Part shown: positions 58,301-60,177 of the stretch, in pieces
Position numbering within the stretch: the stretch's first letter is position 1
Layout: each line of letters opens with the position of its first letter
From: an uncultured Akkermansia sp.
Lineage (GTDB): Bacteria; Verrucomicrobiota; Verrucomicrobiia; Verrucomicrobiales; Akkermansiaceae
NCBI GenBank assembly: GCA_947588645.1
Contig: CANPYO010000003.1
Location: 1-60,177, forward strand
Direction of reading: 5' to 3'
DNA length: 60,177 nt
Position numbers and translations under genes: made by a program
The notes under the pieces: generated by a model
The model's database searches: none
Seen by the model: the letters and a program-made list of their open reading frames with translations, nothing else
What the model was told of the DNA's origin: nothing

Positions 58301-60177
58301 ATCACGGTGGCCAGCGGGACGACTCTGGAACTCGGTGCAAGCGAAGGTTCCGAAGAGCAGACCATCACCCTGACCGGAGGCTTGATTTTGGAGGACGGCG
58401 CCAAGGTGACCATCAACGCCGGTGGTATGAAGAGCTTCGGAGGGAGTTGGCATAGTCAAGGTAACACCTCAGGGGGCATCACACTCGGCGAGGGCAGTGA
58501 GCTGGTCATCACCTCTGCTGCCGCTACCGCGGGTGGATGGAAAGGTGATAATAACGGCGGAAATTGGGGAGACTGCTTCGTGCATGGTACGGGGGGCAGC
58601 TTGGTGTTGATGGGGGTGACAAATGCGGCAGGTCTCCTCAGCGACCATCTTGTGGAAGTGTCAAGTGCGACAGCTCTGACTAATCACGTGATTGGTACTT
58701 TGGTGCTGGGCACTGATGAGAGTGGTACTGGAAGCACATGGACTATCAGCGCCGAAACTATGAGATCCATTTGGAGCGCTTTTGGTGCTGTGCGGGTAAA
58801 GAGTGGGAGTCTGTTGCAATTAGGATTCAACGTAGGTACTACTGCCGCTGCACCCACTATTGAGTTGGAGGGTAGCGTGGCGGGCGACGCCCTGCGGCAT
58901 TCGTTGCTCGTTAGCGTTGCCGGTACATTTACGCACCTCGGAGAGTTCAAGCTCATCGGAGAGCAGGAACAGGTGGCGATTGAGGTGGCACAGGCGAATG
59001 GAATCTTGGACCTGCAAGGAAAACTTACCACGGTCGATGGCGACAACGTCAGCCACACGCTGGTGAAGCAGGGCGCGGGTACGTTGAAATTGAGTGGCAA
59101 CTTCGCGACGGGAGAAGGTCAGAGTGGCACGCTGGATGTGACGGCGGGTACACTGACGCTGGCGTACACGGATACCACGGCGTTGGCTGACTACGGCATC
59201 ACGTTGGGCGATACCAGCGCGGAGGGTAGCACAGTCGTGTTGAATTTGGGCGACGCAGCGTACAAGGTGAAGAGCCTGGCTGACGATGAAGGTGTGACTG
59301 CCGGCGGACAGATCACGGGCACGGGTACGCTGGAGTTACTGACGGCTGATGAGAAGAAGAGCACGTTGGCGAGTGTGGGTGCGAACGTGAGCCTGATCAT
59401 GAGCGGCGAGGGCACGCAGAGCATCACGGGCGCGTTCAATGGTGCGAACATTACGGTGAATGAGGGCGAGCTCGTTCTGGGATCTGCAGACAATCAGGTG
59501 AACGCGACGGGGAATGTGACGCTGACGAGAGGCACGCTTGCTTTCGGGAACACGGCGAACACCGTGGCTGGAACGATGAGTGGCACGGGCAACTTGCAGC
59601 TGACCTTCGGTACGGAGGGAGAGCAAGCGGGCAAGGCGACGCTGAGCGTGGGCGCGATGAGTGGCAGCTTCAGTCTGCAGGATGCGGCGACGGGTAAGGA
59701 GCTGTCCGGTGATACCAACAAGCTGTATCTCACCATCACGGCGGGAGCGGAGAACGAGGAGGGAGAGGGAGCCGACTACACCGGTACGCTGACGCTGAAC
59801 AGCCTGACGATGAGCGGCAGTGGCACGCAGCGACTCAGCGGCGATGACAACAGCCTTGGAGTGTTGACTATGGATGGCACCGGCACCCTGGCTTTGGATG
59901 GCACGACGAGCGCGACAAGCGTCACTGGCGAGGGCACATTGACGGGTAGCTCGACATTGACCTTGACGGGTGAAGGCAGCAACTTCGGCGGCAGCGTGAC
60001 GGCGACGGAAGGCCAGCATTTGTCTCTGAGCATCGCGACGGAGGCGGTGGAGCACAGCCACACCTTCAGTGGTACGAATCTCAGCTTCGGGTCGGTGTCC
60101 ATCGATCGCGGCACGCTGAAGTTCACCGGAACCGGGCTGGATATCACCGGATCCCTGACCGTCGGCAATAACCAGTA
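40298..60177 (+). CDS. Giant secreted surface protein with autotransporter-type beta-strand repeats (partial, open at 3' end)
   Basis: One frame stays open from the ATG at 40298 to the window end: at least 6,626 codons. I re-read the frame at the start, near 41.8, 43.5, 46.5, 50.0, 54.3 and 56.9 kb and at the last codons, and it is the same throughout. An extended signal peptide (about 58 aa: MKLHLPTGLRKALLACLAAL, a second hydrophobic stretch, cleavage probably AQA/DD) precedes an acidic stretch (EEDDEDEEQN). The rest is Gly/Thr/Ser/Leu-rich, low in Cys, and made of short units such as GSGTLTLTG, NGGTLTVGG and LTLGSG, like PATR/TIGR02601 autotransporter-associated repeats. At least six Trp-rich modules (first TGG codons at 41861, 43553, 46559, 50006, 54275 and 56876) divide it into macro-segments. 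Probably an adhesin or surface-layer-like passenger; the C-terminal translocator or anchor lies outside the window. Confidence 0.85.
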   Translation, partial: MKLHLPTGLRKALLACLAALAGRRVLRRTMASGTALLGAFSVLWSTAPPAQADDEPPLAAPAGDELTLGTAPETVEKEEVALDVPIWLEEDDEDEEQNLLAANSGEDIMTISQGDSGIMPIAAGSTTNDVDPRHKGLVDPVDEEGDGTVSYNGTIYSWNTSGTGNGGNARDSLYKGNGSNFAYDTYTWAANGENSAMVETLGTADPAQYFMTNGHNTLRLTGTGSTTTLTFGNYTTNAASVYFGGLIVEEGTEQYEFNIVRADRLYNNYAMEWVGGAEGTPFQALILSNTNFTLVSGKTLTITENANLRIGKGKTLKVTGSTAFTAGKNLSLYAVGDGEGNAEFYLTNVTGTNALGTLSVGTSVTFTVDAGTLSAETVNVEGNLSLNGATLNAGTVNAEGSLTLNGTTLHIGDAKSSNLGTLTVGASSTLELGGLTSIQDTVQLTNLAGVSSENTLTITILNLYDILKDENFSQGAVTWNIFGEALGDSALPGLSFTSDWGYSLNWENGALRISDTSAERTWTEDSHSGETLTWAQGENGWDVVGDASGSFNSNDRVAFIGNTDEAKSIHMQGDLAARTVDISGPGSFTFSAEADQTASLAVAAMTVGADTTVDTALTVASSLSLSDGKTLTVGGAFRAEGATITLNKESKLVLAVQSTAPQYGAFSLVYGDDEEGVGSVEVQAQSNQTIDLARVKIGEKVALLLKHVESSSTNWAFYQNIDSLEENGKTDVTVEGNQILLQGTNVVANISETEVGLSDRLVINNGTTTLSGDLTLHRGLLDVRGATLNVSNGTIDAGNGIISNNASANGGLINAQHVETTVGSGLTRTYYGAMALSGNLTKKGQGSQGVSGGSANQLSVGGNVAIEEGTLAWGKTGLDSSIAGKLDIREQSTFKLSGGVLTVSGALEASAGTLDIGSAAGTLKLQGAGDHTLGTLNLSGVNGTLDLAGKLTVQRLTGNNLTFAGLTFAENGHLVLGAPIDAAINLGTITMSGNAEMTLGGSSYANLRFTGVWADGAGGTLTIHLSEAFLRSIAGNGSGYQLFSSSWADHVEFATDEDSLYEEYVHLSSDGMYVIVDSVLATDLYWAGENDLVWGEGSDVWANAEGAEGSTAWGGVGCNAHLGSASGTHAVKLAGDVRTANLEIKGADSSVTYNFTSNDGTLHSLEVTGNLTVGANAHVSWDNTASLSVEDDITLGTGSTLTFQSNSHSVTGNLVIGDSSQVSLSDGASLSVGGDVTLTTGSTLEFQSNSHSVMGNLVIGDSSRVSLSGGTSLSVGGNVTLGSSGTLGLQSSSHAIVHGSTSGGSITIAEEATLEMDGATASLASQLSGSGTLKWTGGTLTLAENFSVSEGSPKINVAGGTLVLGYTSTVDTDYLSGTVLEMNGNLYFAGASDVANATYVVGGLKGTGSDVKLGAGGETAKLIIDYSGEEEISFTGQFSDRASGAGKKVDLVKQGSGTQILTTGHLDTKSTTVKGGTLKFTDAGTTWSAFTVESGGTAIFEKGWTFNGSPLTVNGGQMTVNGNASIVSVTIEGGDSSLEVRGKATVTSNITIAGAMTVYEALVGNGYTGDIVVNGGTLKVGEAHKGEGQTAGQQSLNDAWVHSLAVHGGEVNIAGSLVAQLNGSNTAITVDNGGQLTIGGQIANTYNYNSNTGIITLGGETGESNKGTLTVDGEARIGGLVLYQASQATFGERLIHVGITVNAGKVEIGTTNRTVADDGAISLTPQQAWNEMAYGSSGATTLVENGAELDIYGSALFHTGHHVTVKGNMTVYGALMGTWTTAGNVVVEGGTLTVGEGAKEANAIDSTGSRTSSSDGGHRTGNTGTTNNAYVTTLAVHGGHVRIYGSLVASAGDNAIVVDQNGELNIRGAINHDRGRVSDLKIGSENSLGTVTMQDQGVAKLRNLTLQYTGSTFTTSGGVDAESISIGAGTSATLSGQLTVGTGITANGNLSIGGAATVNGAQTWTIGAGGKLEMTTAGASLAMANGGSLEIVVNTDGGGGKLKLSGGVMQSLAAVSGVKLMLGDFAPTQSWDYALFDISADGWSTEAALSMLTHLLGADYTGLENNLSVLDNGTVHYEMTIKPRELTWNGSGGGGTWSNATNPFYADNKPWTVDGAEAGFSSYDSASFVGGQGEGAIIVDGHILVGSMNVSGGTAWSFSGDNVEQDTLLLRSGLHLTQLGTQVSFGGNLAVTLGEITFAGGGGVSGESTVTFEGTHVTLSSSQPGISGAGTVTLSGASTLMWDITSDLVIGDGSSGETVLKIAGSGELSGGSVVIKNGAELWLAMSGSVERNIHGDVEVEERGAFVVSGSENYLNLPANNDANFSLKVHGGGTLELHGIGTTFTYGGGGKGLYSLLTRNGAGEGIDHLVLSGDTCLKTGSQYDDDYVSNHILKSISVEEGASLYLYDAGRSMLSHSGRTLYITGAGGSDHAYALSLENSALVNWDVSLGTEAESADATIEVTSGIATIAGQFTVGTATLTKTGAGELKLTGAVMGEGGTIDVKNGSITLACTQASDTLQSIDINLCGAAEPATTTGALKVDESASIGALYGSGTVTIAAEKTLTLSNGSGGHELTGTLSGSGTLQVQGGILTLGTGFNVGEGATPQIAVESADSGALNVNESAAIGALYGSGTVTIAGEKTLTLSNGSGSHELAGTLSGSGTLQVQGGTLTLGTGFNVGDGAAPQITVDNGATLVLGYTSSTSTSYWSNTVLEVNGKLHLGNAAAEEVDNNATYVVKGLNGSGSEVRLAEQSGNAKLIIDTAEGEYSFSGALNDNPISGVNHKFDLVKRGRGTQIFTTNQFDTKSTTVEEGTLKFTTAGTTWSAFTVESGGTATFENGWTFNGSPLTVNGGIVDVTTGNLSVGSELTMTGGSITTSGTGTVSASTLTQSAGSINVAGGLNVTANTGVYTMAGGNAEIGGKLGLNDTGNDEKLVISGNGSVTAQQVKGTGDGHAGRITVGTKTDDGVYSTGSLTVTGTDGDVLKSKGILVQGSGSLVTAAGSANFYNTCSDGTNSLHVDAGRVEITGGVTITGGHVLVENAGSLTVEGLMSMSGKNLSVNNGTVALSGGLTAASVTLTQGSLTLGGDLNVANGVTVSGGTMKLGTANVAENLAISLSGDAVLEMKEGSLTIGADKTLTLTIDVASAAEGVKLRLTNDVMSALLSLASQINFSITGAHIGANWDYQLFDVTDLSDMWSNVVAESFLNGILHPAEGASLTVGADGTVHYALYAASRELTWTGSTNVWNSSATNWQAGGQTKQTFSAHDSVTFDNSATTKDVTVSGDLTPGDIHVTGNSTYTFTGQDAADSSASIEASGNLYVDAGSSASFSNLTSFSVVGGEITGSLTLESTVTGTKSLGHMTVESDGKVTIMGGDVTNWSGTTLSGGGTVLLNAGNTVTVDRDHNLFAALFAAGDANIQRDDAHSGIGRFEIASGTTLSLNNKGDIGKGLSFIRNLAVGRGAVLQLADNVFDPNDSSYTNAGTLVLSGGEGEGAAVLENTRQGGSNNGVWVKWNIELEDDATVKNSGSGVFNITGSATLDAHGHTLTLEGQQKTFWFGEQSGSSSFGAAEESTGAISLNSGVTLNFKTTNGASFSGYDMRLSENSTLQMKNNATFKALSGAGTVGFDNNVTMTLADESTVAYTGTLASGHNGTVAVSAGAKFLLGSGASVGNTLNILGTLSTEAGAGDSLVEATVNVLNVGDGGQVTLGDHSTLTVTTLGGVESQYGSITGSGTLKLTGDGGSFAGAIGSNLEYAGSGTTAFNYTGAFSGTTLTVTSGSLTLGSGFGFGTEAAPAVVVNDGTLTLDYEDGQTGGLLTMGGGTLSVGTTATNGYTFAGLSGTSGAFSGSGKLVLNVGDGTQEFEGVIQNYSLSLEKSGDGTQTVKGTASAGSQVKELTVSGGVLEFTGSLTESNAGGTYGVTVNNGGGLSVGGGLLTNRGVQVTGTGSSLSVTGNLTLNTWADLTVTNGGSVTAQGGLGGNQNGAGQVAVGGHDESGNSIGTLILGRSEGNTTNQVAGLMVMGTSGAQTSTLTVYGNLAVQGYSHTGNSNVALENGMQLGWGATGTITGALTVGNAQYSSGLAIGGAEEGNTGTLTVTGLLTAHHLAVAGNGSQLTTNGGLTVTTSAVIESGASLIVANGGVSSGAFTVGGSLALTGSIATDVQFIGQTGSTITLTDAGTALTNSQFSGTIAKLVLGGSQSNAPSTVFKMSGTVTQSSHVFDSIEVGAGARLSLGSTAYLDKLILAGGELYNDHSSPSTGNVQEIELKEGTTSSYNSNNYVLSLKLAHKLTGKGSLQFIAGDSGLEFSAGFDGTEFEGLLEMNVASGSYGNLAVDNDVDVVFADGGSLKVTSAGAVSLGASSSLTISDAFNVRGRLLLGEGATLTLDGTGNGAVEGNTLNNNVGGLGGSGGNLVLMGSQLTVSKTRDDFGGLASLDLQTKGDVTSSFTLTTGDLTVKDLKGAGSVTLSGENAKLTLAYGGDEADGGRYEGTISAAELAYAGTGSDKKFTLTQGFAGAKLSLSGGTLVLQGSVGAAGENTWDISGETQLDLSAEGLRLSGESIALTVDVREDNTLGALKLSEAMFTSLQELASGHNLTLTLTGTASGQKYRLINTTELGDSVTQETLQSFLDSILPSHDAGWRGSVTIDGEGYLAVATGHALTWDAAGSPSGTWKTFAENESDKPWDDGNAGGAESGFYDGDSVVFNDSETTEHTITVSGTVQPSTMEVQAGTWTFNSTETAAITSENEALTVSGSNANVTFSGSVGINFGGGVTVSGQNATLTWASSGNMQSAGALTLSGKDAEMLLTGAGQVRFSGLHLENGAKLYVSGGGVKNFGGSTSSPGIHLGADTELVIQDGGDTYGTGDGWIKDGVNFATGEGSIVLEGVTTTNAGDHIGLLWAFMGAGDSATGDQIGALKLRKTEEGRGTVLTMSGEMGGSGNGHALGNFKHIYVEEGSTLIISSAALGTKRHTGNVLHVAGTGATGQDAALILNNGSLDWDITADDNATIKTTAGVTYGNHTLDLNGHALTLNLGAALTLNTGTTLTGIADGGNTLVKMGTGQLTMGAGAISVGEGVTGTLDVQQGALWIQHNDLTGWGVKLADETIFHVGHLDGTNGGEVKVGFLEGGSGIVRSYTSTSYLATLVLTGGEGVEKTSLAVFKNSNDNASNTSYLNLKKENSGTQTFSAGAFGNLNTVTVTGGELTFTGTGAVTDGVTLSGTGKLTLSGGTNFEVGNFVNIGGAISLEGTSSELVVDGYVQATGLEGSGKGVTGSGTLKLTGDGGSFSGRIGSNLEYAGTGTLTLNGQVTGAVAVDSTSGTLVLNGANNTIGALSGGGELDVQGATQLTAGGDIGTLKVGAAIDLRESLTVTTMGGGAGSIVVAADKTLTVYGWTAENATLTGLTLNGGATLDLKAMTSGTADIGTLTGAELSEEKKATVKIGNVFAENNNLKLKIGSLSGFDSVKLQLDVSALELSEDGDKYELFSDFREDLLGSIELTGLTGFVPDGHHVLRLTAAGVLEYNVSDGTLVWDKNETEDGTWEASDSKDWKGGFTFANGEDSASFGEEGLTDSSATVTLSGEVKAVNVQIASGGYTFEMNAEDGSPDSLTVSSKLELGAATHTTFKATVNVSGAESKLTGSGDLTLGENGSLTVDTALTRDGDSSYTGTITLDGGALTAKGAVNVALGKNGGTLHDSSAASGEGLTATLNDAEGADSVGVLTAEGTLTLSGTTTGTVSVAGGATVTGDATSGVTVAGITGGAVGDDATATTLAGKIIVSDGVVEGTEPTEHQYAGKLRTDLELTVSQGKQSLTAADQGMAKATVEGGGDLTLASGTVVSGEVTVNDSGKLTWSGTLTAGVLKGDANLGGEGLSLELTGDGSSYSGNLNLDALTASSGTHELAGGVDLDTLTIENGATLVLNDTTGETAAIGTLDLKSAGTLTIGGDEAHAGVSFTLEDAELAGGTINGYGTLNLTGTGTIGSAIAGSLTITSDGTQTLTGNVNAGSITVASGTTLELGASEGSEEQTITLTGGLILEDGAKVTINAGGMKSFGGSWHSQGNTSGGITLGEGSELVITSAAATAGGWKGDNNGGNWGDCFVHGTGGSLVLMGVTNAAGLLSDHLVEVSSATALTNHVIGTLVLGTDESGTGSTWTISAETMRSIWSAFGAVRVKSGSLLQLGFNVGTTAAAPTIELEGSVAGDALRHSLLVSVAGTFTHLGEFKLIGEQEQVAIEVAQANGILDLQGKLTTVDGDNVSHTLVKQGAGTLKLSGNFATGEGQSGTLDVTAGTLTLAYTDTTALADYGITLGDTSAEGSTVVLNLGDAAYKVKSLADDEGVTAGGQITGTGTLELLTADEKKSTLASVGANVSLIMSGEGTQSITGAFNGANITVNEGELVLGSADNQVNATGNVTLTRGTLAFGNTANTVAGTMSGTGNLQLTFGTEGEQAGKATLSVGAMSGSFSLQDAATGKELSGDTNKLYLTITAGAENEEGEGADYTGTLTLNSLTMSGSGTQRLSGDDNSLGVLTMDGTGTLALDGTTSATSVTGEGTLTGSSTLTLTGEGSNFGGSVTATEGQHLSLSIATEAVEHSHTFSGTNLSFGSVSIDRGTLKFTGTGLDITGSLTVGNNQ
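41411..41518 (+). repeat. Tandem 54-bp repeat (18 aa, two copies) in the giant gene
   Basis: Units at 41411-41464 and 41465-41518 encode TLSAETVNVEGNLSLNGA and TLNAGTVNAEGSLTLNGT. Confidence 0.8.
43802..44188 (+). repeat. Tandem 129-bp repeat (43 aa, three copies) in the giant gene
   Basis: Units at 43802-43930, 43931-44059 and 44060-44188. Each starts GNLxxG and ends with a stretch such as GSTLxFQSNSHSV. Copies 2 and 3 are the most similar, including long identical DNA runs, so that duplication is the younger one. Confidence 0.85.
44381..44844 (+). repeat. Long-range duplicated block, copy A
   Basis: Encodes LVLGYTS, a variable centre, then VDLVKQGSGTQIL, KSTTVKGGTLKF and TWSAFTVESGGTA, then TFNGSPLTVNGG. 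The same order occurs at 48377-48849. The 3' third is close to identical at DNA level. Confidence 0.8.
47903..48376 (+). repeat. Tandem 237-bp duplication (79 aa, two copies) in the giant gene
   Basis: Units at 47903-48139 and 48140-48376. Both encode IGALYGSGTVTIA, then EKTLTLSNGSG, LSGSGTLQVQGG and LTLGTGFNVG with few differences. Confidence 0.85.
48377..48849 (+). repeat. Long-range duplicated block, copy B
   Basis: Partner of 44381-44844, directly after the 79-aa tandem duplication. Encodes LVLGYTSSTSTSYWS, then FDLVKRGRGTQIF, KSTTVEEGTLKF, TWSAFTVESGGTA and TFNGSPLTVNGG. Confidence 0.8.

Noticed and set aside
56084-58459. Very long minus-strand open frame (791 codons) and many others opposite the giant gene
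   Set aside because: They mirror the codon usage of the plus-strand gene, which avoids triplets giving reverse-strand stops. They lack recognisable domains, and the plus frame has a clear signal peptide and repeats.

Overview
The window looks like a chromosomal segment from a Gram-negative member of the Verrucomicrobiota, probably near Akkermansiaceae. This is inferred from three things: a TIGR04073-type protein, a meso-DAP-type murein gene set with Mpl, and a giant Gly/Thr/Ser-rich secreted protein with autotransporter-associated beta-strand repeats. No rRNA or tRNA gene was seen to confirm the taxonomy.

Layout. 190-5.6 kb (minus): mpl, then a co-directional ctp-radC-tatD group. 6.3-20.5 kb (minus): a compact division and cell-wall (dcw) operon that reads, in transcription order, mraZ, rsmH (with an unusual N-terminal extension), an ftsL-like gene, ftsI, murE, murF, mraY, murD, a LysM membrane protein, ftsW, murG and a beta-CASP metallo-beta-lactamase RNase. 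Most junctions are ATGA stop/start overlaps or gaps of a few bases. 21.4-23.4 kb: transketolase (plus). 23.6-26.0 kb (minus): cmk-plsC-recF. 26.8-29.1 kb (plus): a GYF/PrsW-like membrane protein followed by three small membrane proteins. 29.4-31.8 kb (minus): a DUF3737 protein and a TPR protein. 32.0-33.4 kb (plus): two pseudouridine synthases. 33.5-36.4 kb (minus): a membrane protein/APH-kinase/CHASE2-like operon. 36.6-39.6 kb (minus): TIGR04073 protein, DUF456 protein and typA. 40.3-60.2 kb (plus): one uninterrupted reading frame of at least 6,626 codons that runs off the right end of the window.

Two things stand out. First, almost every gap longer than about 90 bp is filled with a mosaic family of short repeats: a 12-bp-arm hairpin (GGCAAACGCATT/AATGCGTTTGCC), tandem TACGATT-type heptamers, GC-rich hairpins that coincide with stop codons, and strings of small hairpins. 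Some blocks are bounded by the hairpin arms like MITEs. Second, the giant secreted protein is built from at least six macro-segments, each opened by a Trp-rich module. It lies behind a promoter-like region in which a 17-bp near-palindrome exactly fills the -35/-10 spacer and recurs upstream.

Functionally the left two-thirds is housekeeping: peptidoglycan precursor synthesis, polymerisation and recycling, envelope proteolysis, RNA processing and modification, and central carbon and nucleotide metabolism. The right third is a single surface-protein locus. Several operon-leading genes have -10-like hexamers only 6-11 bp before the start codon, which suggests leaderless mRNAs.
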